A stretch of DNA of 64,000 nucleotides. Source: Rhodanobacter sp. C03 (GTDB lineage Bacteria; Pseudomonadota; Gammaproteobacteria; Xanthomonadales; Rhodanobacteraceae). The notes below the pieces were generated by a model, which saw only the letters and a list, made by a program, of their open reading frames with translations, searched no databases and had not been told where the DNA came from. The stretch spans positions 372,001-436,000 of the forward strand of contig NZ_MUNT01000001.1 of the NCBI RefSeq assembly GCF_002001175.1, in the 5' to 3' direction. Shown piece by piece: positions 1 through 9,055 of the stretch (positions within the stretch are counted from its first letter, which is position 1; each line of letters opens with the position of its first letter). The translations under genes and the position numbers were made by a program.

Positions 1-1
1 C

Positions 2-331
2 ACGGTGTACACCACCAACCGGCGGGTGTGGGAGCACGACGACACCTTCAAGGACTATCTGCGTCGCACCCGCTGCATGGCGGTGGACATGGAGACCGCC
101 ACCATTTTCGCCGCCGGCTTCGCCAACAAGATTCCCTGCGGCGCGCTATTGCTGGTGTCCGACCAGCCGATGATCCCGGAAGGGGTGAAAACCGAAGCCA
201 GCGACCGCAGCGTCACCTCGCAGTACGTCGAGGCGCATATCAAGATCGGCATCGAGGCACTCAAATTGGTGCGCCGCAACGGTCGCAGCGTGAAACATCT
301 GCGCTTCGAGGAAGATACTGAAACGGAATGA
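2..331 (+). CDS. amn: AMP nucleosidase, C-terminal part (cut by window start)
   Basis: The reading frame enters from the left edge and ends at TGA 329-331, leaving 109 residues. The fragment reads VDMETATIFAAGF followed by GALLLVSDQPM and PEGVKT, which are characteristic of the nucleoside-phosphorylase-like C-terminal domain of AMP nucleosidase. The enzyme hydrolyses AMP to adenine and ribose 5-phosphate in the cytoplasm and is a purine-pool control point. The ME-containing stretch is the conserved nucleoside-binding element of the fold. A MTAN or other purine phosphorylase is possible but fits the PEGVKT-SD region less well. The N-terminal domain lies outside the window. Confidence 0.85.
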   Translation, partial: TVYTTNRRVWEHDDTFKDYLRRTRCMAVDMETATIFAAGFANKIPCGALLLVSDQPMIPEGVKTEASDRSVTSQYVEAHIKIGIEALKLVRRNGRSVKHLRFEEDTETE

Positions 332-832
332 GTCGATTTGGGGTGGACCCTGAATCACGGATAAGCAGGGATGCGTCCAGGACCGGCTCGGCCGCAACAT
401 CATTCGGGGCCAGCGGAGCGCGGTTGGGGTGCTCCCACCTCTGTTCAAGGGGTGCTGGGGCATCAATCAGGCGGTTCATCGGCCTTAGTTGTGGGCTGGA
501 AATCGAACCCGTCTTCACAATATTCCGTAAGTTCTTGCTTGTACAAATTTTGTTGACAATCCGTAAAGCAGGCATGATAAAGGCCCACGGTAGCTGGCTG
601 GGTTGCGTGGGCTGATGGCCGACATGGCGCCATGACGCCGTCTTGGGTCGCAAGTTATGACCAGCCCGAGAGGTGTGTTACGTGTTCACGTAGCGTTATT
701 TGCCTGTTAGTATCGGCAAAGATCGGGAGTCGTGGGTCTGAAGTTCATCGGCCTGGGAGATCGGGCTAAGTCGCAGTTTTTGGGCAGAACGTTTTCTGAC
801 CCATGGTAATAATTAATCGGAGGGTGTCTTTT
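332..832. other. Intergenic region and long 5' leader of the TonB receptor
   Basis: This is the only stretch over 300 bases without a convincing gene. Its first half (332-552) shows no ORF with a ribosome site and no tRNA. From about 588 onward it should be transcribed as a leader of roughly 245 nt, given the promoter at 553-581 and the receptor start at 833. The leader contains a perfect 12-bp palindrome, CATGGCGCCATG at 623-634, and ends with a clear GGAGGG ribosome site at 819-824. A regulatory RNA role is possible but I recognise no riboswitch family. Confidence 0.5.
553..581 (+). promoter_or_regulatory. Sigma-70 type promoter upstream of the TonB receptor
   Basis: A perfect TTGACA -35 box (553-558) is followed by a 17-nt spacer and GATAAA (576-581) as -10 element. 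Transcription would start near 588, about 245 nt before the receptor start codon. Box quality and spacing are seen directly; that it is the promoter used is inferred. Confidence 0.6.
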
Positions 833-3772
833 ATGAAACTTGGGGTCACAAAACTTTCTTCGTCGGTTCGCCTGGCGCTTTCGCTGGGTGCCGTCATCGC
901 GGTTGGCGCATCGGGTACGGCATTTGCCCAGGACACCAGCAACCAGTCCACAACCAGTAGCAGTCAGCCTGACCAGCAGAAAGCGAAGTCGCTGCAGACC
1001 GTTGTGGTTACCGGCTCGCTGATCCGACGCGTTGATCTGGAAACGGCCAGCCCGGTCGTCACCATCGACCGCGCACAGATTCAGGCTACCGGCAAGATGA
1101 CGCTGGGCGACCTGGTTCAGCAGCTCCCGGCGATGACCGGCGGCGCCGTCAATCCGCAGGTCAACAACGGCGGCGGTACGGGTGGATCGAGCATCAACCT
1201 GCGCGGCCTGGGTTCGAAGCGCACGCTGATCCTGGTCGACGGCCAGCGTCTGCTGAGCAAGGATCCGAACGCCATTCCGGCGGACGCGGTCGAGCGTATC
1301 GAAGTGCTGCCCACCGGCGCATCGGCTACCTACGGTTCGGACGCCATCGGCGGCGTGGTGAACTTCATTCTGCGCAAGGACTACCAGGGCGCGCAGTTCA
1401 CCGCCAACGTTGGTGAATCCGATCACAATGATGGCGATCAAGCCGGCTACACCTTCACTTTCGGACAGTCGTCCGACAAGGGAAGCATCATGGCTGGCCT
1501 CTCCTACAACAAGCAGGATGGCGTCCTGGCGGGCAACCGCAGCTTCTCCAAGAATGCGCTGACCCTTGCCGGCAGCCAGGTTATCATCGGCGGTTCTTCG
1601 TCCACGCCAGTGGGCCGCATCCAGGTACCGGCAGGCAGCACTGCAGCAGCAGCGTTCGCGAATTGCCCCAGCGACTTCGTGTCGCTGAATCCGGGTGGCA
1701 ACAGCACCCAGATGACGCCGGCCAATTACCATTGCTATACGGCGGCCGACAAGTACAACTATTCGGCGGTCAACCTCGACATGACCCCGCAGGAGCGTAC
1801 CGGCGGTTTCATCAACGGTGAGTACCACCTCGGCGACCATGTATCGGCTTATGTGGATGCCATCTACGAGAAGACCTCGGCCAGCTTCCAGTTGGCACCG
1901 GCGGTATACGGCACCGATACCACAGGCGCCTCGCTCGATCCATTCAATGCGTTCAACCCGAATCAGGGCGATGCATACAACGGCAGCGCCTTGGGCTTCC
2001 GCTCGCGTCTGACCTCGGTCGGTCCGCGTTTTGCCTCGAGCAGCCGAACCGATGCCCAGATCAATACGGGCTTCCGTGGTGACTTCACGGTCTTCGACAA
2101 GAACTGGAACTGGGACGTTGGCCTCAACTATGGCCATGAGAGCATCGTCACCACGACGGGTGGCCTGGTCAACCAGACCGCCTTGTACACGGGTCCTTCC
2201 ACGCTGAATGCCGACGGTACGGCTACCTGCCCGGCCGGTGTGAGCGCGGTCGCGTGCCAGTTCAACCCGTTCGACATCAATGCTCCGGCCAGCGCCGCAG
2301 CAGCGCGCGCCGCCGTGGCGTCCGCCACCTCCAACCAGTACCTGATCGAAAAGACCTGGCACGCTGGCATCAGCGGCGAGCTGTTCAGTCTGCCGGCCGG
2401 TGCCGTGCAGCTGGCGGTCGGCGCCGAGTATCGTCAGGAAAGGGATGTGATCAATCCGGATACCGAGCTGTTGCTCGATCCGACCACCGGCAGCTGCATC
2501 CTGGGCAGCCAGTGCCTGGCCGGCCTGCAGGGTGGCTACAACACCAAGGATCTGTACGCCGAAGCGTTCATCCCGATCCTGAGCGGCCTGCCGGGCGTGC
2601 AGTCGTTGAACCTGACCATCGGCGACCGTTATTCGCGCGTCAGCACCTTCGGCAACACGAACAACTTCAAGTTCGCGTTGGAGTGGAAGCCGATCGACGA
2701 CTTGCTGCTGCGTGGCACGATGGAAGAAGTTTTCCGCGCGCCGAGCGTTTCGGAGCTGTTCTCGTCGGGCTCCGATGCGCCGAACATCCACAGCGATCCG
2801 TGTACCGGTTACACCGGTGCCCCGGCGGGTTCGCCGCTGGCACTGGCTTGTCAGTTCGTGCCCACCGATGGCAGCTTCGTAAACAGCTTCGTGCAGTCGC
2901 AGACGCAGGCTTCGGCAATCACCGAGGGCGCTTCAGTCGCAGGCTTCCCGATCAAGCCGGAGTCCGGCAAGTCGTATGACTTCGGTGCGGTATACAGCCC
3001 GTCGTGGGTGCCGGGTCTGTCCACCACGGTCGACCTGTGGCGCGTCAACCTGAACAACACCATCACCTCGATCGGCATGCAGAGCGTGCTCAATCTCTGC
3101 GCGTCTGGCCAGACGGTGTTCTGCCAGTACATCAAGCGCGTGCCGAGTGGTCAGAATGCGGGTCAGCTGCAACAGGGCTTTGTCGAGCCGACCGCCAACC
3201 TGGGTGCCTTGTCAACCGGCGGCGTCGATTTCTCGGCCAACTACAAGTTGCCGCAGTTCTCCTTCGGCCAGTTCAACATCGGCGTCAACGCGACCTACCT
3301 GAAGTACTACCAGCAGAACACGGGTTCGGACGTCTACAACAATGCCGGTCACCTCCTGCCTTACGGCTCAGCGCAGGCGGCAGCTTGCCCGGACAACGTC
3401 GGCGTCTGCCTGTTCCCGCGCTGGCGTGGTCAGGGTTTCGTGGATTGGCAGCAGGGTAACTGGAGTGCCTCGTGGCGCATGCGCTACATCGGTCGCTTCC
3501 AGAACGGTGGTCCGGCGTTTACCGAGCAGGATACGCAGCCGAACGGTGTGCCGGGTACCGTGCTCAAGTACGGCGCGACGGTCTACAACGACGTGTCGTT
3601 CGGCTACAACATCGAGCCGTACAACACGCGTGTGGATGTCGGCGTGAACAACCTGTTCGACAAGCAGCCGCCTATGCTGTACGCGAACAACACGCTCAAT
3701 GCCAATACCGATCCGAGCGATTTTGACCTGATGGGCCGCTATTTCTGGGCTCGCGTGACGGTCAAGTTCTAA
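833..3772 (+). CDS. TonB-dependent outer-membrane receptor
   Basis: This 979-residue outer-membrane beta-barrel receptor imports a ligand using energy from TonB-ExbBD. The start at ATG 833 is supported by GGAGGG eight bases upstream; a longer in-frame start at 803 lacks this. A signal peptide ends at about AFA-QD (residues 32-33). A Ser/Gln-rich linker precedes LQTVVVTGSLIRR (54-66), which opens the plug domain, and the plug carries INLRGLGSKRTLILVDGQR. The barrel closes with RYFWARVTVKF, ending in aromatic Phe as required for barrel assembly. No N-terminal STN signalling domain is seen. The type resembles the Xanthomonas/Caulobacter receptors for oligosaccharides or peptides. It is followed by an intrinsic terminator and then TPR-sulfotransferase genes. 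Substrate unknown. Confidence 0.92.
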   Translation: MKLGVTKLSSSVRLALSLGAVIAVGASGTAFAQDTSNQSTTSSSQPDQQKAKSLQTVVVTGSLIRRVDLETASPVVTIDRAQIQATGKMTLGDLVQQLPAMTGGAVNPQVNNGGGTGGSSINLRGLGSKRTLILVDGQRLLSKDPNAIPADAVERIEVLPTGASATYGSDAIGGVVNFILRKDYQGAQFTANVGESDHNDGDQAGYTFTFGQSSDKGSIMAGLSYNKQDGVLAGNRSFSKNALTLAGSQVIIGGSSSTPVGRIQVPAGSTAAAAFANCPSDFVSLNPGGNSTQMTPANYHCYTAADKYNYSAVNLDMTPQERTGGFINGEYHLGDHVSAYVDAIYEKTSASFQLAPAVYGTDTTGASLDPFNAFNPNQGDAYNGSALGFRSRLTSVGPRFASSSRTDAQINTGFRGDFTVFDKNWNWDVGLNYGHESIVTTTGGLVNQTALYTGPSTLNADGTATCPAGVSAVACQFNPFDINAPASAAAARAAVASATSNQYLIEKTWHAGISGELFSLPAGAVQLAVGAEYRQERDVINPDTELLLDPTTGSCILGSQCLAGLQGGYNTKDLYAEAFIPILSGLPGVQSLNLTIGDRYSRVSTFGNTNNFKFALEWKPIDDLLLRGTMEEVFRAPSVSELFSSGSDAPNIHSDPCTGYTGAPAGSPLALACQFVPTDGSFVNSFVQSQTQASAITEGASVAGFPIKPESGKSYDFGAVYSPSWVPGLSTTVDLWRVNLNNTITSIGMQSVLNLCASGQTVFCQYIKRVPSGQNAGQLQQGFVEPTANLGALSTGGVDFSANYKLPQFSFGQFNIGVNATYLKYYQQNTGSDVYNNAGHLLPYGSAQAAACPDNVGVCLFPRWRGQGFVDWQQGNWSASWRMRYIGRFQNGGPAFTEQDTQPNGVPGTVLKYGATVYNDVSFGYNIEPYNTRVDVGVNNLFDKQPPMLYANNTLNANTDPSDFDLMGRYFWARVTVKF

Positions 3773-3798
3773 GTCGCTTAATTAAACGTTAGTCTTGA

Positions 3799-3831
3799 TG
3801 GGCCGCGTGGATCACGCGGCCCATTTTTTTT
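3799..3831 (+). terminator. Intrinsic terminator after the TonB receptor
   Basis: TGGGCCGCGTG (3799-3809) pairs perfectly with CACGCGGCCCA (3813-3823) around a GAT loop, followed by eight T (3824-3831). It is a textbook rho-independent terminator. It lies only 7 bases before the ATG of the next gene, so it may also act as an attenuator for it. Confidence 0.9.
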
Positions 3832-3838
3832 GGACCCC

Positions 3839-5686
3839 ATGACTTCCAACGCCATTCCCCAGATCGCCGCAGCGCTGAACGCAGGCCAGCCACATCATGC
3901 GGAGCAGCTAAGTCGCACCGCACTGCTCGAGTTTCCGCAGGACGAGAGTCTCCTGTTGCTGCTGGCCATGAGCCTGCATTCGCAGGAACGACTCCAGGAA
4001 GCCTTGCCGATTTATGCTCAGTTGACGCAGCTGTTCCCAATGAGCAGTGAGCACTGGAACAATTACGGCATCGCCCTCGCAGCGGCCGGTGCGCCGGAAG
4101 ATGCCCAGCAGGCCTATTCGAAAGCAGTACAGATGGACCCAGGCAATCCGATGCCGAGGATTCACCTGGGACTGTTGATGATCCAGCGGCACGAGTATCT
4201 GGCCGCCCGCGTGGCGTTGCTGGACGCCTTTGAACTTGATCGGGAGTCGCCGCTGGCGCGTATTCATGCCGCCAGAGCCTGCAGTCTCTGCCAGGATTTC
4301 GAGGGTGCAAGGGAACTGCTTGGCCCGTGGCGGAACTGGCTGCCGTTGAATGACGACACGCTCCAGCTGGAGCTGGCCCAGGTACTGACCCTGCAGGACG
4401 ATATTCCCGCCGCCGCGGCATTGCTGGAGGACGTGCTTGCTTGGAAGCCTGGTTACACGGAAGTGAGACTCCTGCTGGCCAGTATCTACGAGCGGTTCAA
4501 TCGACTGACGGACGCGGAGGAACTGGTACTTCCGGTAGTTCGCATGGGGCCGGGCGTGCCCGATGCACAGCGGACGGAGGCATTGCATATCCTGGCCGGG
4601 CTGGCGCTTCGGAAGAAGGACCCGGTGGGTGCCAGGCAATTGCTGGAGCAATGCGGACCGCATGGTGACGATGACTTTGTTCATTATTTCGACCTCGGCG
4701 CAGCATGCGATCGGCAGGGCGATACGGATGCGGCGATGGCGGCCCTGCGAGAAGCACACCGCCGGCAGAGCCACGAATTCCAGTTCGCCTCGCCCGAATT
4801 TTTCGAGCCGGGGGCACACGCGTTGCCGACGGATGCTCCGCGCATCCCGGCGCTGCAGTATGCGCGCTGGCCGAAGCTGATCGCGCCCGAGGCGCACGAC
4901 TCGCCGGTTTTCGTGGTGGGCTTCCCGCGCTCGGGTACGACTCTGCTTGAGCAGATGCTGGACGCGCATCCCGGGCTGCAGTCCATGGACGAGAATCCTT
5001 TTTTCAGTCGTCTGGCACTGATACTGCGTCGACAAAATCCACGCATCCTGGATGACCTCGGCGTATTGCAGCAGTTCGATTGCGACGAATTGCGCAAGCG
5101 TTACCACGCCATGGTGGCCGAGCGCATTTCGCGCCGTTTGAACACGCAGCTGATCGACAAGAATCCGCTGAACATGCTGTGGCTGCCGATAATCCATCGC
5201 CTGTTTCCTGAGGCAAGGTTCATCCTGGCGTTGCGCCATCCATGCGATGTGATCCTCAGCTGCTACATGCAGAATTTCCGCTCCAGCATTCTGGCTGCCG
5301 CCTGTTCCAGCCTTGAACGGCTGGCGCAAGCCTACGTGCAGGCCATGACGACATGGCTTGAAGATGTGAGTATCTTCAAGCCATCCGTGATGGTGTCGCG
5401 CTACGAAGATCTGGTAACGGATTTTCCGTTACAGGCGACTCGCATCACGGAATTCCTGCAGCTGGCAGATGCCTCGCCGATGCTGGAGTTCGACCGGCAT
5501 GCGCGCAGCAAGGCTTACATTGGCACACCCAGCTACTCGCAGGTGATCGAGCCGGTGAACCGGAAAGGGCTTGACCGTTGGCATCGCTATCGTCGCCAGT
5601 TCGAGCCAATCCTGCCCATTCTCGAGCCCATGCTGAGGCATTGGGGCTATGACGACGGCACAGGCGGCAGCTCGTCTGCGGACTAG
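3839..5686 (+). CDS. TPR-domain sulfotransferase (first of three)
   Basis: The protein has 615 residues. The N-terminal half is a stack of tetratricopeptide repeats (about 1-320) and the C-terminal half is a PAPS-dependent sulfotransferase domain of the Sulfotransfer_3 type. The 5'-phosphosulfate loop reads VVGFPRSGTTLLEQ (near residue 362) and the 3'-phosphate-binding element is ALRHPCDVILSCY (near 466). Family members transfer sulfate from PAPS to carbohydrate, lipid or tyrosine acceptors; the acceptor here is unknown and the TPRs suggest protein binding. ATG 3839 sits 7 bases after the receptor terminator with only GGA as a weak ribosome site, so expression may depend on read-through from the receptor. 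No signal peptide is seen, which suggests cytoplasmic action. Confidence 0.85.
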   Translation: MTSNAIPQIAAALNAGQPHHAEQLSRTALLEFPQDESLLLLLAMSLHSQERLQEALPIYAQLTQLFPMSSEHWNNYGIALAAAGAPEDAQQAYSKAVQMDPGNPMPRIHLGLLMIQRHEYLAARVALLDAFELDRESPLARIHAARACSLCQDFEGARELLGPWRNWLPLNDDTLQLELAQVLTLQDDIPAAAALLEDVLAWKPGYTEVRLLLASIYERFNRLTDAEELVLPVVRMGPGVPDAQRTEALHILAGLALRKKDPVGARQLLEQCGPHGDDDFVHYFDLGAACDRQGDTDAAMAALREAHRRQSHEFQFASPEFFEPGAHALPTDAPRIPALQYARWPKLIAPEAHDSPVFVVGFPRSGTTLLEQMLDAHPGLQSMDENPFFSRLALILRRQNPRILDDLGVLQQFDCDELRKRYHAMVAERISRRLNTQLIDKNPLNMLWLPIIHRLFPEARFILALRHPCDVILSCYMQNFRSSILAAACSSLERLAQAYVQAMTTWLEDVSIFKPSVMVSRYEDLVTDFPLQATRITEFLQLADASPMLEFDRHARSKAYIGTPSYSQVIEPVNRKGLDRWHRYRRQFEPILPILEPMLRHWGYDDGTGGSSSAD

Positions 5687-5743
5687 CTGGCATGGCTGAT
5701 CGGGACACATTGCATCGTGGCGAAGTTGCCCGGCGAATGGGGC

Positions 5744-7309
5744 TTATCGCTCCGGGATCCGCAGCAGTTCCGGCAGGTAGGGTACGTAATCGCGCCAGCG
5801 TCCGATGGAGTGTGTATGCACCGGTTGGCGCACCTGCCAAGTACTGGCGGTACTGATGGCATGTGGTTCCTGCGCGGTAATGGGAGGATCCATGGCGGGC
5901 ACTCCGAGCCAGTCGTTCAGTGCGGCCATGATGTCTTCCGGCGCCGTCACCAGGTCTTCGTAAAGAACCGTGCGGAACGACGTCGGATAGCGGGCGTTCC
6001 AATGCGTGGCCAAGCGGCGGCAACCCCGTATCAGCGCGCCGATGTCGCCGAGATTGTAGGCATAGTCGTGTGCCCGATCATGAAAGGATTGCGACCACAG
6101 GGATAGCGCAGTATCGCGTGCATGGCGTTGGCAATGGATGATGCGCGCATTGGGCCATAGCGCCATGATCAGGTCGACATGCAGCAGGTTCAAAGGCTGT
6201 TTGTCGATGAACCAATGTGCATGGTGATCATCCTGGCGAAGCTGTGCCGCATAGACCGAGGCGGCCTGCTCGAACGGACCGCGCTCGTTGCGGTTCATCA
6301 GTGCAAGCCGCTGCGTCAGGATCTTGAGCCAGCCGAGTTCACCTTGATTTCGGACCTGCGGATGCCGTGCGATCAGTTCGGCCAGGAGCGTGGTACCGGA
6401 ACGCGGCACGCCGACGATGAATATCGGCACCCAGCCGACGGGTGCGGGTAGCGCGAACGGATACGGCCTGTCGGCGACGCGTGCCTCGATCGATCGGTTC
6501 CACTGCTTGCGCGACCAGGTGCTGGCAGCATGGGCCAGTGCGTTGGCCTCGTGCAGATAGCGTGCAGCCTGCGCATGGTCGGCAATATCGTCATGCGCCT
6601 TGCCGAGGGCGAACAGGGTGGTGATGCGCGCCTTGTCGCTCAGTCCGGGGCGGCTCAATACATCGTGGAACAGCGCGAAGTCGGGGTGACTGGAGTCCCG
6701 ATAGCGTTGCAGGCCGGACAGGCCTATCGGGATATTCCATTCCACCGCCTCGGGGCTATGGCCGAGCGCGAAGTTGTAGCGTTCGCGCACGCGTGGGAAT
6801 TCACCCAGCTGGATACCCAGCATGCCCGCATAGGCGTGTATGCGCGGGTCGGCCGAGCCGGTGGCAATCGCGGCCTCGCAGATGGTTGCGGCATCCTGTG
6901 GGCGGCCGTAGTCGTCGAGCGTCTCGACGGCCTGGATCACCGTGTCGGCATCTTGCCTGCCATGCTCGAACAGCTTCCGTATCGCTTCGGCGGCCGCCTG
7001 CATGCGGCCCTGCTCGCGCAGCAGACCGGCCAGCAGGAATGTGGCGCCGACGTGGTCAGGACGCTGCGCCAGCCAGTCGCGCAACAGGGCCTCGGCTTCC
7101 ACATGCTGTTGCATTTGCCAATACAGGCCGGCCAGACCCACACGCACTTCACCCGAGGCGGGATACCGCGCTGCCGCTGCCGTAAAGATGGCAAACGCGC
7201 CATCCAGATCGCCGCGCAGAATCAGGGCGCGGGCGCTCTCCAGCCACTCCTGTTCCGAGGCTTGCGCCAGCGCGGCGAGCCGTGTCGTGCTCGTGAGCGA
7301 GGCTGTCAT
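5744..7309 (-). CDS. TPR-domain sulfotransferase (second of three)
   Basis: This 521-residue protein has TPR-like helical repeats in the first ~250 residues and a Sulfotransfer_3 domain behind them. The PAPS loop is IVGVPRSGTTLLAEL near residue 300; the 3'-phosphate site is CQRHARDTALSLW near 393. The start at 7309 is chosen because its ATG overlaps the TGA of the upstream gene as ATGA (7309-7306), indicating translational coupling. The longer in-frame start at 7462 would lie deep inside the neighbour. It is convergent with the first sulfotransferase. The three proteins share architecture but differ clearly in sequence, so they are paralogues and not recent copies. Acceptor unknown. Confidence 0.85.
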   Translation of the reverse strand: MTASLTSTTRLAALAQASEQEWLESARALILRGDLDGAFAIFTAAAARYPASGEVRVGLAGLYWQMQQHVEAEALLRDWLAQRPDHVGATFLLAGLLREQGRMQAAAEAIRKLFEHGRQDADTVIQAVETLDDYGRPQDAATICEAAIATGSADPRIHAYAGMLGIQLGEFPRVRERYNFALGHSPEAVEWNIPIGLSGLQRYRDSSHPDFALFHDVLSRPGLSDKARITTLFALGKAHDDIADHAQAARYLHEANALAHAASTWSRKQWNRSIEARVADRPYPFALPAPVGWVPIFIVGVPRSGTTLLAELIARHPQVRNQGELGWLKILTQRLALMNRNERGPFEQAASVYAAQLRQDDHHAHWFIDKQPLNLLHVDLIMALWPNARIIHCQRHARDTALSLWSQSFHDRAHDYAYNLGDIGALIRGCRRLATHWNARYPTSFRTVLYEDLVTAPEDIMAALNDWLGVPAMDPPITAQEPHAISTASTWQVRQPVHTHSIGRWRDYVPYLPELLRIPER

Positions 7310-8883
7310 GGTCGCCAGGGTGGCAGCTCGAGCGCTTTCCTGAGCGGATCGAGCAAGTTGCCATAACGGGGCGCACGTGCCATGTCCTGGCGCAGTGGCT
7401 GGCGTACCTGGGTGGCGCTGGGCGAACGCACTTCGCGTTGGTTCTCGTGGAAGTGCACGCATGCGTCTTCAAACGGCAGCCCGCAGAAATCCAGCAGTTC
7501 GCGGATATGCGCCTCCGGTTCGGCAAGCAATGCCTCGTAACTGTGCTCGCGTACGGAGATGGGGTGCAGCGTGGTCCAATGCCGCACGCTGCGGTCGAAG
7601 TCGCGCCAGAAGCGGGCCAGGTCATCGAAGGTGCGCGTGTAGCCGCTGCTGCTGTCCAGGCGCTGGCGATAGCACGAGAAACATGTTTCCAGCGGGTCGC
7701 GGCGGCAGACCACGATACGTGCGCCCGGCAGCATGGCGCGGATGGCGCCGATATAGATCCAGTTGTTGGGCAGCTTGTCAGTGAAGATGGGGCGCCGTCG
7801 TCTCCAATGCGCGGTGCGCTCCAGATAACGACGGCCCAACCGTTCCCAGTCGGACGGTTGCATGTCGCCGACCCATTGTGGAAACGGCTTGCCACGGCGG
7901 CGCGATTCCTCAGCCAGCACGTAGGGCAGATCGGGCAACTCGCCGGCGCCTTCCACCGACGAATGCGAGGCAAGGATCTGTTCGACTAAAGTAGAGCCTG
8001 CACGTGGCAGGCTGGCGATGAAAATGACCTCGCGCCCAAGCGGTTCCGGCGCACCGGCAGGTGGTGGATCGAACACTGCGCCTATGGCCTCGACATTGTC
8101 GGAGAACTTTTCGCCATGCCAAGCCTGACGGTGGAGTGCAATGGCATTGGCCTGCTCCAGTGCGGCAAGCGAATCGGCATACTCGCCGCTGTCATCGAGC
8201 GCCTTGGCCAAGGCAAAGCCGATTGCAATGCGGTCGTCATCGCTTGTCGCGGGGAGCTGCAGCGCCGAGCGCATGCATTTGATGTCATCTTCGGTAAAGC
8301 GCTGTGTCTTGAGATCAGCCAGTCCCCACCAGGCGATGCCGGCCGCCGGATATTGGGCGATCAGCTGGCGGTATTCGGTGGCAGCTTCGTCAAGCTGTCC
8401 TCGCGTGCGCAGCATATCGGCGAGCAGGGCGCGCGCGGCGGCATGGTTGGGTGCGAGCGAGACAGCCCGCTGCAGCGCATCCACGGCCTCGTCATTGCGC
8501 ACGGATTTGGTCAGCATTACACCGAGGTTGTACCAGGCGATGACCAGGCCAGGCTGAAGATTGCAGGCAACGCGCAGTGCATCGATCGCCGATTCATAGT
8601 CGCCTGCCGTGCCCAGCAGCGAACCGAGGGTATTGTGATAGAGCGGATCCTGCGGGCGCTGCGCCAGTGCCCGACGGATCACTCGCAACGCATCGAGATG
8701 CTGGCCGCGCAAACTATGAATACCTGCCTGCAAACGCAACACTTCGGGATGGTTCGGGTATACCGCCAGCGCGCGAGACAGTTGGCGATCGGCATCATCA
8801 AGGCGTCCCCCATCGAGTGCCTGTCCTGCGGACATGACATATTGGATGGCGGCGGGATCCAGCCCGTGTAAACGTGGATTCAT
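7306..8883 (-). CDS. TPR-domain sulfotransferase (third of three)
   Basis: The protein has 525 residues. TPR motifs occupy about 1-265, with regular units such as LDALRVIRRALAQRPQDP. The sulfotransferase domain carries FIASLPRAGSTLVEQ near residue 290 as PAPS loop, with the RAGS variant, and VVCRRDPLETCFSCY near 391. TTG 8886 directly precedes ATG 8883; ATG is taken as start, and no strong ribosome site is visible. It is the first gene of a two-gene minus operon, overlapping the second sulfotransferase by ATGA. It is divergent from the hydroxylase-like gene at 9056, so the two may share a control region. Confidence 0.85.
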   Translation of the reverse strand: MNPRLHGLDPAAIQYVMSAGQALDGGRLDDADRQLSRALAVYPNHPEVLRLQAGIHSLRGQHLDALRVIRRALAQRPQDPLYHNTLGSLLGTAGDYESAIDALRVACNLQPGLVIAWYNLGVMLTKSVRNDEAVDALQRAVSLAPNHAAARALLADMLRTRGQLDEAATEYRQLIAQYPAAGIAWWGLADLKTQRFTEDDIKCMRSALQLPATSDDDRIAIGFALAKALDDSGEYADSLAALEQANAIALHRQAWHGEKFSDNVEAIGAVFDPPPAGAPEPLGREVIFIASLPRAGSTLVEQILASHSSVEGAGELPDLPYVLAEESRRRGKPFPQWVGDMQPSDWERLGRRYLERTAHWRRRRPIFTDKLPNNWIYIGAIRAMLPGARIVVCRRDPLETCFSCYRQRLDSSSGYTRTFDDLARFWRDFDRSVRHWTTLHPISVREHSYEALLAEPEAHIRELLDFCGLPFEDACVHFHENQREVRSPSATQVRQPLRQDMARAPRYGNLLDPLRKALELPPWRP

Positions 8884-8965
8884 CAAAGATCTCTGGTCAG
8901 AACAGGACGTGGCTTCCGTGACGCATCATCCTGCGGTTGCAAGGACGAGCCCACAGTTTTTCGAA

Positions 8966-8981
8966 CATCATTATTATGATG
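8966..8981. promoter_or_regulatory. Inverted repeat between divergent sulfotransferase and hydroxylase genes
   Basis: CATCAT (8966-8971) and ATGATG (8976-8981) form a perfect inverted repeat around TATT in the only AT-rich part of this divergent spacer. It could be an operator or overlap a promoter; function is inferred from position only. Confidence 0.3.
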
Positions 8982-8992
8982 CCTAGTACGTG

Positions 8993-9025
8993 CCGGCAGT
9001 GAGGCTGACTGCCGGGTTTCTTCTT
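8993..9025 (+). terminator. Terminator-like hairpin in the leader of the hydroxylase gene
   Basis: CCGGCAGT (8993-9000) pairs perfectly with ACTGCCGG (9008-9015) and is followed by GTTTCTTCTT. No gene on this strand ends just upstream, so the hairpin is in the 5' leader of the gene starting at 9056 and could act as an attenuator. Confidence 0.4.
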
Positions 9026-9055
9026 GGACAAAACCCGTTCGGCGGTAATCAGGCG

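Noticed and set aside
494..515. GGGTTCGATTTCC on the minus strand, like a tRNA T-arm.
   Set aside because: The flanking bases do not form the five-pair T stem and no acceptor or anticodon arm is present, so it is neither a tRNA nor a clear attachment site.
707..2791. A 694-codon minus-strand frame opposite the TonB receptor.
   Set aside because: It is a shadow of the receptor reading frame, has no ribosome site and shows only biased composition.
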